Shown: positions 20,389 through 30,962, numbered from the stretch's first letter. The stretch: DNA of 64,000 nt from Chloracidobacterium sp. (GCA_016716365.1 JADJWM010000012.1:52249-116248), one strand, 5' to 3'. Notes: generated from the letters alone by a model not told the origin. Numbers and translations are program-made.

Positions 20389-20826
20389 TTAATCTAGCTG
20401 CGTGCGTTCCGCACCCGCCGTCGTTTTGTTTTCCTTTGGGAGCTCCATCTTTATCAGTCCGTCAAACTGCACATTGTAGGCAACGCCCTTTACCGGCACC
20501 GACATATCTTCCTCTGTGGTCGCACTTGAATTCGCAAGGCCGACGCTGGCGAAATAGCAGGACGCACCGTGCTGAAGTGCATGTTTCACGAGAGTGTCAA
20601 ATGAAGCCTGACCCTCTTCGAACCGACCGCGGCCGGGATACATTCCGGTCCTAACGACAAAAAAGGCAAGCTCACCGTCCTTTTCGGCGATGATCTGCGG
20701 CTCTTTGAATAGGTCCGCCTCGACATCCGCAGAATGTATCGCCCAGCCATCCTTTTCCAGCTGCTTATATACGATCTCAACGCCGAAAGCGTGTATGTCA
20801 GCTTCGGCCATCAACTCAATATTCGA
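20389..20826 (-). CDS. Conserved hypothetical protein
   Basis: About 145 residues starting at MSNIELMAEADIHAFGVE. The pattern of a helix, then HSADVEADLFKEPQIIAEKDGELAFFVVRTGMYP as alternating strands (key residues Asp, Glu and a later hydrophobic strand) loosely recalls a PD-(D/E)XK-like nuclease core, but catalytic Lys placement is not convincing. I therefore leave function open. AACGGCTG and CAGCCGTT form an inverted repeat just beyond the stop codon, possibly a weak terminator. It stands alone between the GlsB-like gene and threonine dehydratase. Confidence 0.6.
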   Translation of the reverse strand, partial: SNIELMAEADIHAFGVEIVYKQLEKDGWAIHSADVEADLFKEPQIIAEKDGELAFFVVRTGMYPGRGRFEEGQASFDTLVKHALQHGASCYFASVGLANSSATTEEDMSVPVKGVAYNVQFDGLIKMELPKENKTTAGAERTQLD

Positions 20827-20944
20827 CATCACCAACAAGTTTAAGCGCCATGCCTGACGGCTTCAAGTAATGCCGATTTCGGTCAAACCGTATGCGGACC
20901 ACCGAAAGATGCCAAGGGAGGGCCTTGATGCTATATTAGCGTGA

Positions 20945-21934
20945 ATGGAGCCCCAAACCACCCCTATGCCCGGCAAACTGCTCCGGATCGACGCCATCAG
21001 GGAAGCGCGCGAACGGATCAAGCCCTACATTCGACGGACGCCCATCGAGCGCAGCCGGACGCTGAGCGAGATCCTTGGGGCCGAAGTTTACGTTAAGTAC
21101 GAAATGTTTCAAAAGACCGGGTCCTTCAAGGTTCGCGGTGCATTCAACAAGCTTCTTTCGGTCGGGCCCGACGGCCGGGCCGGCGGCGTTGTTGCGGTCA
21201 GCGGCGGAAACCACGCTCAGGCCATTGCTTATGCAGGCAGCGTTCTTGGCATCGAAGCGGTCGTGATCATGCCGGAATCGACGCCGGAAACATACATCAA
21301 TGCCACCCGCGGTTATGGTGCCGTCATCGATCTTCAGCCGACGATAGCCGCCGCTTTTGAACGGGTTGAGAAATATCGTTCCGAAGGGATGATTTTCGTT
21401 CATCCGTTCAATGACCCGGAGGTTATGGCCGGCCAGGGTACGCTCGGTCTAGAGATCTGCGACGACGTACCGGAAGTCACCGACGTTTTGGTCAGCATCG
21501 GCGGAGGCGGACTCGCGGGTGGCGTTTCGACAGCAGTAAAGGCGGAAAGTCCCGGCACGCGCATCTGGGGGGTTGAGACCGAAGGGGCGGACGCGATGGC
21601 AAAGGCTCTTGTTGCCGGCAGGCCCGTGGAACTCCCGGCAATAACTTCGATCGCAAAGACTCTCGGAGCCCCGAGCGTTTCCGAAACCACTCTCGCGATC
21701 GCCGCCGAAAATCTGGAAGGCGTTACCGTGGTCTCCGACGGCGAGGCGGTCGAAGAGATGATCTTTATCCTCGAGAGACTGAAGGTGCTAACCGAACCGG
21801 CAGCGTCCTGTACACTGGCCGCCGCAAAACGTCTAAGAACGCACTTTCGAAAGGAGAGTCGCGTCGTCCTTATTTTGTGCGGCGGTAATACCGGCGTGCG
21901 TGACCTTTGCAAACATGTCGGCATGTTTTGCTGA
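20945..21934 (+). CDS. Threonine/serine dehydratase (PLP-dependent)
   Basis: Fold-type II pyridoxal-phosphate enzyme that deaminates threonine to 2-oxobutyrate (or serine to pyruvate). The PLP lysine lies in KTGSFKVRGA (about residues 55-64), the substrate loop is SGGNHAQ, and the phosphate-binding Gly-rich loop is SIGGGGLAGG. A C-terminal serine-type ligand region is LILCGGN. At 329 residues it lacks the regulatory ACT domain of biosynthetic IlvA and matches catabolic TdcB or serine-racemase-like enzymes. The first Met at 20945 may be followed by an alternative start seven codons later. It is a single gene. Confidence 0.92.
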   Translation: MEPQTTPMPGKLLRIDAIREARERIKPYIRRTPIERSRTLSEILGAEVYVKYEMFQKTGSFKVRGAFNKLLSVGPDGRAGGVVAVSGGNHAQAIAYAGSVLGIEAVVIMPESTPETYINATRGYGAVIDLQPTIAAAFERVEKYRSEGMIFVHPFNDPEVMAGQGTLGLEICDDVPEVTDVLVSIGGGGLAGGVSTAVKAESPGTRIWGVETEGADAMAKALVAGRPVELPAITSIAKTLGAPSVSETTLAIAAENLEGVTVVSDGEAVEEMIFILERLKVLTEPAASCTLAAAKRLRTHFRKESRVVLILCGGNTGVRDLCKHVGMFC

Positions 21935-22001
21935 ATGCCCAAGTCGGACCGGGCCCGAATTGTGTTGCCGGGCCGAGGCGTTGGACCTTCCTCGCTGCCA
22001 A

Positions 22002-22394
22002 TTAGCGGAATCCGTATAGAGTCACCTGTGACCGGACGCCGCGACGGACAGTGTGTGCTTCGTACCAGACCTCGACCTTGTCTATCCGGCGGTCATTTCC
22101 GACAAGATCGATCGCACGGGTCTCGCCGCCGGCCCGGATCAGGTTACGAATGGCGACCTCTTGAACTTGTCCGTTCTCAAACGTGACCTTCAGGCGATAG
22201 AACCTTACCGGCCTGTGTTGGACCGCCAACTTGATTCGGCGGAACTCCCCCTTACCGCTTGTGTTCCACGTGTCCTGTTCACTTCTGTCCTTGACCTCTT
22301 TTGAGCCTAAGCTCTCCCACTGAGCTGAAGCGGAAATAGCGCTGACCGCGAAAATAACTAAAACGGCCGAAATAACGGCGATACGCTTAAACAT
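22002..22394 (-). CDS. Small secreted hypothetical protein
   Basis: About 130 residues with a signal peptide (MFKRIAVISAVLVIFAVSAI, cleavage after SASAQ). The mature protein looks beta-rich, with strands such as RFYRLKVTFENGQVQEVAI and a final VTLYGFR, and resembles a DUF2541-type small periplasmic protein. GGAGGATC lies four bases before the ATG at 22394, which decides this start over one 15 codons upstream. Function unknown. Confidence 0.7.
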   Translation of the reverse strand: MFKRIAVISAVLVIFAVSAISASAQWESLGSKEVKDRSEQDTWNTSGKGEFRRIKLAVQHRPVRFYRLKVTFENGQVQEVAIRNLIRAGGETRAIDLVGNDRRIDKVEVWYEAHTVRRGVRSQVTLYGFR

Positions 22395-22618
22395 ATGATC
22401 CTCCGACGATCTTGGTAGTCTGACATCGGTGAGGCGCAAGTATTCTGCGCGATAAGGCGGGTATTGTAAAGTACCCCGGAGCTATCGATTTGAACGCCGT
22501 CAGTTCATTTGGCTCGAGCGATTTCATAAGGGTCTCAACGGCGACAATACTCGTTTCGATGTATCGGCTTTGAATTCGAAGTGGGCTAAAGTATTCTTTA
22601 GAAACCGAGGAAAACATT

Positions 22619-23498
22619 ATGGAACGTAAGTCAGCCGATCAGTATCCGCAGGAATTGTTGGACCTTTTTCACGAATGGCAGCACGGCGACATCGACCGGC
22701 GGTCGTTCCTCGAAGGTCTTGGGAAATATGCAGTTGGCGGTTTGACGGTCGCGGCACTTTTCGAAAGCCTCAAGCCTAACTACGCCTGGGCTCAGACCAT
22801 TGACCCCAATGACAAGGAGATCAAGGTAGGCTACGAAACCGTCGCTTCGCCGGAAGGCAACGGGTCGATCAAGGGTTACCTGGCCAGGCCGTCGAAGGGT
22901 AAGAAATTTGCTTCCGCGCTGGTGATCCACGAGAATCGCGGCCTCAACCCATATATCGAGGACGTTGCTCGGCGGCTCGGAAAGGCCGGCTATCTTGCCT
23001 TCGCCGGACGGGCTGACATCGGTGGGCGGCTACCCGGGTGATGAGCAGAAAGGCGTCCAGCTTTTCCGAACCGTGGACGGGAAAAAGATGACCGAGGATT
23101 TCGTCGCGGCTGCCTATTGGCTTAAGAGACGGCCTGACAGCACCGGAAAACTCGGTGCGGTTGGCTTCTGTTTTGGCGGCGGAATGGTGAATCAATTGGC
23201 CGTACGTCTTGGCAAGGACCTTAACGCCGGAGTGGCGTTTTACGGACGCCAGGCGGGAGTGGCGGATGTGCCGAAGATCTCGGCCCCTTTGATGTTCCAG
23301 TACGCCGGCAACGACCGCGGAGTCAATGCGGGCATCGAAGCATACGAGGCGGCGCTCAAGGAGAATAAGAAAAACTTCGAAACGTTCACCTACGCCGAAA
23401 AGCAGCACGGCTTTCATAACGACACGACGCCGCGGTATGATGCCGAGGCCGCCAAGCTTGCCTGGGAACGCACCCTGGATTCTTTAAGAAGCACTTGA
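22619..23498 (+). CDS. Tat-exported dienelactone hydrolase family protein, frameshifted as assembled
   Basis: Alpha/beta-hydrolase of the dienelactone hydrolase family. The N-terminal region has a twin-arginine motif (DRRSFLEGL near residue 23) followed by a hydrophobic stretch, so export by Tat is likely. The nucleophile elbow GFCFGGG carries the catalytic Cys; the His lies in KQHGFHNDTTP near the end. The frame breaks near 23002-23006: upstream it reads GYLAFAG, and the family continues AFAPDGLTSVGGYPGDEQ in the next frame, consistent with loss of two C residues. Whole-gene length would be about 293 residues. The break may be an assembly error or a real mutation. Confidence 0.85.
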
Positions 23499-23505
23499 AA
23501 TAAAT

Positions 23506-23886
23506 ATGAAGCGAGCAATAGTATTATCGTTTTTTGGTTTCTGCATGATGTTCGCGACGACGGCCGCCTTGGGCCAAAAGTCGTCCGTTGCGGGCGAATG
23601 GGACGGTTCTTTCAATACCCCGGGTGGTGCGCGGCCCTTCAAGTTCATCCTCACCGTCAATGGCGAGAAACTGACCGGCACGGCCAAGCGTTCCTCCGGC
23701 GATGTCCCGATCACCGGCACGATAAAAGGCGAAATAATCAATTTCAGCTACACCATCAATTACGGCGGCAACGACCTGACCTTGATCTATTCCGGCAGGG
23801 TCTCGGGCGACTCTATGAGCGGCACGGTCTCGTTCGGCGGCAACGCCGAAGAGTCCTGGACCGCAAAACGGGCCGCGGGCAAGTAA
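23506..23886 (+). CDS. Small secreted hypothetical protein
   Basis: A 126-residue protein with a signal peptide ending near ALGQ (residues 1-24). The mature part is Gly-rich and consists of predicted alternating strands (KFILTVNGEKLTGTAKR, INFSYTINYGGNDLTLIY, SGTVSFGG), like a small beta-barrel or lipocalin-type module seen in many acidobacterial secreted proteins. It starts 7 bases after the dienelactone hydrolase stop and is probably cotranscribed. Function unknown. Confidence 0.75.
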   Translation: MKRAIVLSFFGFCMMFATTAALGQKSSVAGEWDGSFNTPGGARPFKFILTVNGEKLTGTAKRSSGDVPITGTIKGEIINFSYTINYGGNDLTLIYSGRVSGDSMSGTVSFGGNAEESWTAKRAAGK

Positions 23887-23905
23887 CGGTTTGCGATCCG
23901 CGTTC

Positions 23906-24352
23906 TCAGATGGACCCGGCACTCCGACCCGAACTCGATCTCCGCTCGATCCGGTAAAGGACGACGTCGTCCTTTAGCTCGCGGACCCACGGATCGACCC
24001 ACTTATAACTGAGCGCTGGCGTGTGGCTCGGGTTGACTGCCGATATCGCGGCGTCGGCCTTTTCGCGGTCTTCGGCGGACGTCAGCTTCAACGCATCGCC
24101 GATGACGATCACGCTCGCCCAGTTTTCGTTATCGACCACCGCTTCCACCTGCAGGCACACTTCGCGATTTGCGTCGATCATCGCGGACTTCATTCCCTCG
24201 GTCGTATAAATATAGATCGTGCCGTCGTCGTATCCGAAGTGGATCGGCACGACATAAGGATGATTGTCGGCGGCGCATCCGAGATGGCCGTAGTTGGTCC
24301 GGCAGAGGAAAGCCTCGATCTCTGCGGCCGTCATCACTTTGACCTCTATCAT
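23906..24352 (-). CDS. Pyridoxamine 5'-phosphate oxidase-related flavin-binding protein
   Basis: About 148 residues with the split-barrel flavin-binding fold. Typical blocks are GHLGCAADNHPYVVPIHFGYD (read as GHLG...PYVVPIHF), IYIYTTEGMKSAMI and VCLQVE near the middle, which form the FMN-binding face. The first ATG at 24352 follows GGAGGGACAA at ribosome-binding distance and is preferred to an upstream in-frame ATG. Members often act as nitroimidazole-resistance or F420/FMN-dependent reductases; the exact substrate is unknown. It converges with the secreted protein gene. Confidence 0.85.
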   Translation of the reverse strand: MIEVKVMTAAEIEAFLCRTNYGHLGCAADNHPYVVPIHFGYDDGTIYIYTTEGMKSAMIDANREVCLQVEAVVDNENWASVIVIGDALKLTSAEDREKADAAISAVNPSHTPALSYKWVDPWVRELKDDVVLYRIERRSSSGRSAGSI

Positions 24353-24663
24353 TTGTCCCTCCTGTCCAATGGGAACTGGCAACAGGCGTGCCACCCGGAA
24401 TCGCCCAATAAATCGATGTTCGGCGAGAAAACGCCCGCCAGATCGCGTTAATCTACATCCCCGGTGCGGGATTTTACGACCCTGGACTGGTAAGTCCGCC
24501 GATCCCTCTGCCGCGAGCTTAACTGTAAATTCCCTTAAACTCTCCGACGCGTTCCGGCCCTGTTCGGTGGGCGTTCCGGCCCGAACCGGAACGTGTAAGT
24601 CATTCGATCTAAACCGGTTACTGCCGTTTCCAGGCCCGATTCCGTCAAATTTTCAAAAAACTC

Positions 24664-24731
24664 TTGACATACGCGGTGTATCGTGTATGATACGCTGTGC
24701 CGTACAACGTATGGCTCAAGTATGCATACTT
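24664..24731 (+). promoter_or_regulatory. Sigma-70-type promoter with operator-like palindromes
   Basis: TTGACA (24664-24669), a 16-base spacer and TATGAT (24686-24691) form a near-consensus promoter. GTATC-N6-GATAC overlaps the -10 region, and a perfect 14-base palindrome AAGTATGCATACTT lies at 24718-24731. These could be operators for a repressor. The ATPase gene starts 32 bases after the palindrome. The rest of the 24353-24663 stretch shows no gene. Confidence 0.65.
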
Positions 24732-24762
24732 TTGTTGTATTTGTCGAGAGATATTTTGAAAT

Positions 24763-26268
24763 ATGGACGGATCGAGCGGAACGGGCACAATCCAAAAGGT
24801 AAACGAATGTTTCGGCGGGCAGGACTGGTGCGGCTGGCGTCAGCCTTTATTTGACGAGTTCTGGCGGCGAGGCGAACTGGCTCTGCTGATCGGGCCAGCC
24901 GAGGCGGGGAAGAGCCTTTTTGCGGTGCAGATCGCGGATGCGCTGGCACGCGGGCGTGAGATGGACGGGTTTATGACGCCCTATTGGCGGCAAAAGGTCC
25001 TGTACGTCGATCTTATGCTGTCGGACGAGCAGTTTGCCGGGCGATATTCGTACTTTACGGAAAAGAAGCGCATTGCGAAACGGTACAAATTTGCGGAGAG
25101 GTTCTACCGAGGCCGTCCGAATGATCCGGAGGAACTCTGCGAATGGCTGGAGGCGGCGGTCCGCGAAAACGGCTTTGACGTGGTCATTATCGACGACCTT
25201 TCGGCCGTGAAGCGGACGCACGACGGCATTCGCGAAACGCTTAAGGTCATGCGGCGGCTGAAGAAGCTTTGCAGCGAGACCGGGGCGGCCATCATGGCGA
25301 TCGCCGCCTGCGACTCGCCGCGGCCCGGGCGATTGGTCAGCGAAAACGACATGGGCCGCTCGCGTGTCCTGTGCACGGTCGCAGAAAGCGTGATCGCGCT
25401 GGGGCCGGACGGCTCTGGCCATCAGCGGCTTGTCCAGCTTCGATCGCGGCACGCCAAGATCTTTTGGACAGCGAGGAACGCCCCCGCGGGCTTTGTGGAA
25501 CAACTGGAGAGCGGCCTGCTCGGATTCCGCTTCGACAAGCGTTTCGACCCGTGCTTCGACAATGCGACACGCACCCTGATCAAACGCGCCCACGGGCTGC
25601 GGGCCAGGGGCATGACGTTCAGGGCGATCGCCGCCGAGTTGGGGATCTCGAAGACCCGCGCGTTCGACCTCAACGGCAAATGGGTGCCGGCGATGGGGGA
25701 ATGTGATGAGACTGCGGAGTGCGGAGTGCAGACTGCGGAGTGCGAAGTGCAGACTGCCGAGTGCGGAGTTGATGTGCAGGCAAGCTCCCCTCCTTACGAA
25801 GGAGGGGTGGATGCTCGCGTTTTGGGCGAGCAGACGGGGTGGTTCTCTCCGCCGACTGCGGAGTGCGGAGAGCAGACTGCGGAACCGCCCATTGCGGACT
25901 GCGAAGTGCAGACTGCGGAGTTCGGAGTTGATGTGCAGGCAAACTCCCCTCCTTACGAAGGAGGGGTGGATGCTCGCGTTTTAGGCGAGCAGACCGGGCG
26001 GTTCTCTCCTTCGGGGGCCGGGCCGGTTGAGGTTGATCGGCTCGTCCGCAGTCCGAAGGTGATCCACGGCCCTAAGCGGGTCTCCATCTACGACCTGGAA
26101 CGCCGGATCGACCGCGGCGGGAATGAGATCTTCGTCGAGTCGATCGAAGAACATACCAGCAAACCGCGGGTCTGGTACAAACGCGACCGCCGCGGCAATA
26201 CGTTCAAGTTGGTCAGGAACGGCCTGGGCAACACCGTCTTGCACCTGGGGCAGTCGGCGTTTTTGTAG
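24763..26268 (+). CDS. RecA/RepA-like AAA ATPase with in-frame repeat insertion
   Basis: A 501-residue protein whose first ~250 residues form an AAA_25-type RecA-fold ATPase, as in plasmid RepA-like helicases. Walker A reads GPAEAGKSLF near residue 44, Walker B reads DVVIIDDLSAV near residue 142, and a helix-turn-helix-like segment MTFRAIAAELGISKTRAFD lies near residue 283. The region from about 317 to 410 is encoded by heptamer repeats and hairpin repeats (TAECGVQ period; SPPYEGGVDARVLGEQTG twice). A conserved-looking C-terminal domain follows (SIYDLERRIDRGGNEIFVE). No clear ribosome-binding site precedes the ATG. It may be a mobile-element or plasmid-derived protein; a DNA-linked role is inferred. 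Confidence 0.8.
   Translation: MDGSSGTGTIQKVNECFGGQDWCGWRQPLFDEFWRRGELALLIGPAEAGKSLFAVQIADALARGREMDGFMTPYWRQKVLYVDLMLSDEQFAGRYSYFTEKKRIAKRYKFAERFYRGRPNDPEELCEWLEAAVRENGFDVVIIDDLSAVKRTHDGIRETLKVMRRLKKLCSETGAAIMAIAACDSPRPGRLVSENDMGRSRVLCTVAESVIALGPDGSGHQRLVQLRSRHAKIFWTARNAPAGFVEQLESGLLGFRFDKRFDPCFDNATRTLIKRAHGLRARGMTFRAIAAELGISKTRAFDLNGKWVPAMGECDETAECGVQTAECEVQTAECGVDVQASSPPYEGGVDARVLGEQTGWFSPPTAECGEQTAEPPIADCEVQTAEFGVDVQANSPPYEGGVDARVLGEQTGRFSPSGAGPVEVDRLVRSPKVIHGPKRVSIYDLERRIDRGGNEIFVESIEEHTSKPRVWYKRDRRGNTFKLVRNGLGNTVLHLGQSAFL
25711..25990. repeat. Composite heptamer and double-hairpin repeat inside the ATPase gene
   Basis: Eight heptamers in perfect register run from 25711 to 25766 (ACTGCGG, AGTGCGG, AGTGCAG and variants). 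They are followed by a double hairpin: CCCCTCCTT/AAGGAGGGG (25787-25807) and GCTCGC/GCGAGC (25813-25831). The whole arrangement repeats 159 bases later (AGTTGAT at 25767 and 25926; hairpins at 25946-25966 and 25972-25990). Since 159 is a multiple of three, the duplication keeps the reading frame. Confidence 0.9.
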
Positions 26269-26361
26269 CGATCTCGAAGGTCGCTGAAGGCGACGGCGGT
26301 TTGGAGAGATGCGTGCACCGTCAATGGTGAGAAGCTTGACCTCTATGTCAGCAAATCTGGT

Positions 26362-27082
26362 ATGGCGCCTCGACTCTCAAGACCGACTATTTATAAAGAT
26401 GAGAACGGGAGATTCAAGAAAGCAAAGTATAGAAGTATCGAAGAAGCAGAGGCTGCTATGAAACGCCTGAAGGAAAAAGGAAAACTATCCCCCGCAGCTC
26501 GTCTCGAAGAAGTTATAGTTCCGGAAACGCGGTTTGAAAATTTGGAAGTTAAAATTAGCTTCCGTCCGGAATTGTTGCGGACAGTTTTGAAGATGACAAT
26601 GTCGCTGGCCAGCCTTTTGCCGGATTTTGAACACTCGGAAGTTTACGAAGGACGGCTTTATCTGATGCACGATCCGAAATCGGATACGGTGAATTGCGTT
26701 CGGATCGACGGGGTAAATTGCGCGGTATTGGACGCGGAACGCAAACCCTTGAATCATCTTGTTTATGTCGAACGCTCCAAAGGCAGAATTCAAGGGGCTG
26801 TGCAGTTGTTTGGGGGTGTGCAGTTGTTTTGCGACCTAGGGCGCTATAATGAAACAAAGGCAGGCCGTAGGCGTACTGGCGAGTCTCGACCCAATAACTG
26901 GCGACGAAAGTTTTATAGAACGAGCCGCGATTGACTTGGCTTATCCGCGAATGGTCATTGAGGGTGAACTTCGCGACGTCTGCGCAGAGCGAATCGAGCA
27001 TATGATGAAGGATGTCGCGGAACGCGGATCGAAAAACCTTGAACTCAGGATTAAGTCGACCGACCGACCGTCCCGACCTTAA
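26362..27082 (+). CDS. Conserved hypothetical protein, frameshifted as assembled
   Basis: The first open part (26362-26934) encodes a basic N terminus (PTIYKDENGRFKKAKYRS), a helical stretch and a central alpha/beta region. The last ~30 residues (KAGRRRTGESRPNNWRRKF) look out of frame. An overlapping open frame from 26849 to 27082 continues GVLASLDPITGDESFIERAA and YPRMVIEGELRDVCAERIEH, which reads like genuine protein. One small indel near 26850-26880 would join them into a protein of about 240 residues. I recognise no family. It follows the RecA-like ATPase in the same orientation. Confidence 0.5.
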
Positions 27083-27128
27083 AAAAAAGACTTTTTTCTT
27101 CTCGCACCGAATCGCAATATCGCAGATT

Positions 27129-27950
27129 TTATCCGTCTAACACGGTATTTTCGTTAGCACTCTCCGAGGTCAACACAACGCTAAGCGCATTGATGGCATC
27201 GCGTGTTTCATGAAAAACACGCAGAGTCTCTTGCCCTAGAAATTCGCGTGCGTTCCAATTACCTGAAAATTGGTGATAACCAATAGTCTTCTGATTGCAA
27301 AAATCGATCTTGGCATATGCCGTGAGAATTTGGTCGCGAACATCAGAGGAGATAGAGTCGAAAACCCCTCCCGCTAACGCACGGCAAAAGTGATCTGTTC
27401 GAAATACTCCTCCAAAAGACCCGGCGGCGACCGCCTTATTGTACTCAGTTTCGCTTTTCAGCTCCGACATGGCTAGCTGAGGAACAAGTATGCTCAAGAG
27501 TTGGCTCCTGTTAGCAGCCCTCGTCGCCGTGCCAACCCTCCAAGGAACTGTATATTCCGGATAGCCGCCCGTTTCACCTTTAACTACAAAAGGCGGTTCA
27601 TGTCTGGTGTCAAAATAGAGGCTGACGAGGGCGGAGTCACTCATCTCAAATCGGACATCTAATACTAACCTCGGGGCGAAACCATCGAAACGCTTTTCCA
27701 CACTGCGATACCAGTCTCCCAACTCGTCCGGATCGACCGACGCAAGTTTCTTATTGTTTTCATCCACTCCGAAAATCCACATTATGTTTTCGCCGCGAGC
27801 TGCATTCGCGTGGCCGGCTAGACGTTTAGCAGCCGCATCCGCGGGAATCCATTTCGCTTTTAGTTCTATTCGTGAGTCTTCGACCTTGCGACCCTCAAGA
27901 GCGATTGAAACTATCTTCCGGGACCACACTTCCAGTTCCGTCGTCGTCAT
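27129..27950 (-). CDS. AlbA_2 / Schlafen-type putative nucleic-acid-binding protein
   Basis: A 273-residue protein. The N-terminal ~130 residues fit the AlbA_2 (AAA-4, Schlafen-like) pattern: EDSRIELKAKWI in place of the usual EFKE strand, then AAKRLAGHANAARGENIMWIFGVDE, corresponding to the helix and ANTDGGTLLIGV-type strand. The C-terminal half is helical with no recognised domain. AlbA_2 domains occur in transcription regulators and in several anti-phage systems. It starts 25 bases after the stop of the nuclease-like gene on the same strand, so the two form a likely operon. The family assignment is by eye and moderate. Confidence 0.6.
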   Translation of the reverse strand: MTTTELEVWSRKIVSIALEGRKVEDSRIELKAKWIPADAAAKRLAGHANAARGENIMWIFGVDENNKKLASVDPDELGDWYRSVEKRFDGFAPRLVLDVRFEMSDSALVSLYFDTRHEPPFVVKGETGGYPEYTVPWRVGTATRAANRSQLLSILVPQLAMSELKSETEYNKAVAAGSFGGVFRTDHFCRALAGGVFDSISSDVRDQILTAYAKIDFCNQKTIGYHQFSGNWNAREFLGQETLRVFHETRDAINALSVVLTSESANENTVLDG

Positions 27951-27975
27951 AAGATTTTCCTAGTTTCCGATACTT

Positions 27976-28785
27976 CTAACTATACTTCTGAACCTTTCCG
28001 CAGGAAGGACAAGTGACCGTCCGCAAGGAATCGGGCCGACTGGGATAGGTCGAAGCCATTCCGGGAATGAAAGTCGCGGGATCCTGAGCTCGAAATATCT
28101 CTTCGCAATTCTTACACTCCATTAACTTTGAATAGGGCATCGCACCAACGGCTAATGCCTGCGAAGTAATTCCGTACATACCGAACAAATCGTCCTCCGA
28201 TTCTATGTTGACAGTTCTTATCCCTTCGGCCGCCGACCTGCGTCGCGATAGTTGTTTTATCCCTTCTCTAATCTCCGTCAGCATGTGGTCGCGCTCGTTG
28301 AAAAAACTAATCTGCTCTTCTTTTGTCATCTCAATAGAAAGAAATTCTAGCCTGAGACCATAACCTTTCGGTGAATCAAGACAAGCACCGCGCTCCAGAT
28401 GATAGATCGTAGCCAAGATCGGTTTCGCTATATCTTCAAGCTCGGCCCTCTCCGCCAACGTTAGTTCCTGGTTTGTCACGAAGACGAATTCACTCGCCTT
28501 TTGTTTCTTGGCACCGACGAGGTCATCGGAAAATTTCTTCTTGATAGCGGAGAATAGTTGCTGGCCCCGAGGGAAATAAATCGCAACCACAACGGATCTT
28601 CCATCCTTAGTGCACTTGATATCCTTTCCGCTGTCTCGTCCGCCTAGCGGATGCGATGGATCGATATCCTGATATCCCTCGCCCGACAAAAGCCTCGCAG
28701 CTAAACGTTCTGAATCAGGTTGCCCTTTATCCCATTCTCTAAGACGATTCCACGTTTCTCGTCCACCTTCACGTCTTGTTCCCAT
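27976..28785 (-). CDS. Mrr-like PD-(D/E)XK nuclease with C-terminal zinc ribbon (putative)
   Basis: A 269-residue protein. Residues about 22-75 look like a restriction-endonuclease-like core: ERLAARLLSGEGYQDIDPS then GGRDSGKDIKCTKDG, matching the helix and the G-x-D-x-G-x-D motif of Mrr-type nucleases, followed by a strand VVVAIYFPR where the usual QxK motif is altered. A strand EFVFVTNQ follows, typical of this fold. The C terminus has paired cysteines (CKNCEEIF near residue 222 and CPSCGK near 261), a likely zinc ribbon. It is the first gene of a two-gene operon with the AlbA_2-like protein. A defence role is inference; catalytic competence is uncertain. Confidence 0.6.
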   Translation of the reverse strand: MGTRREGGRETWNRLREWDKGQPDSERLAARLLSGEGYQDIDPSHPLGGRDSGKDIKCTKDGRSVVVAIYFPRGQQLFSAIKKKFSDDLVGAKKQKASEFVFVTNQELTLAERAELEDIAKPILATIYHLERGACLDSPKGYGLRLEFLSIEMTKEEQISFFNERDHMLTEIREGIKQLSRRRSAAEGIRTVNIESEDDLFGMYGITSQALAVGAMPYSKLMECKNCEEIFRAQDPATFIPGMASTYPSRPDSLRTVTCPSCGKVQKYS

Positions 28786-28810
28786 TACTTTCTACTCCAA
28801 CATAAGATGA

Positions 28811-28844
28811 CAAAAGAAGACTCTGCCCGTTGCCGAGCAGAGCC
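28811..28844 (-). terminator. Rho-independent terminator after groEL
   Basis: On the reverse strand GGCTCTGC pairs with GCAGAGTC around a ten-base loop and is followed by TTCTTTTG. It lies between the groEL stop and the nuclease-like gene, so it ends the groESL transcript and separates it from the island. Confidence 0.8.
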
Positions 28845-28889
28845 TTCGTATTTAGCTGCACGCCAAGCGTGAAGTCTAAGCCCGGAAAC

Positions 28890-30644
<1,755 letters not shown>

Positions 30645-30652
<8 letters not shown>

Positions 30653-30962
30653 CCGCTTCTCCTGCCCGGCTGATGATGCCCAGGATCTCGTCTTCGCGCA
30701 TGATGAGGTACTCTTCGCCGTCGAGCTTGATCTCGCTGCCGCTGTATTTGCCGAACAGAACGCGATCGCCCTTTTTGACGTCGAGCGACTGGCGGGTGCC
30801 GTCTTCCTTATACTTGCCGTCGCCGGCGGCGATCACTTCGCCTTCCTGCGGTTTTTCCTTAGCCGAATCGGGGATGAAAAGCCCGCCGGCCGTTTTCTCA
30901 GTCGAATCTTCGATCCGCTTGATGATCACACGGTCGTGCAGTGGTGTAATTGTTGTTGCCAT
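30645..30962 (-). CDS. groES: Co-chaperonin GroES (Hsp10)
   Basis: Small heptameric lid of GroEL. Canonical blocks are [12 protein letters not shown] near the N terminus, [20 protein letters not shown] with the mobile loop, [23 protein letters not shown] and the ending [10 protein letters not shown]. At 105 residues it is a few residues longer than average owing to a short tail (SRAGEAAN). First gene of the groESL operon, transcribed from a promoter that overlaps a CIRCE operator. Confidence 0.98.
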
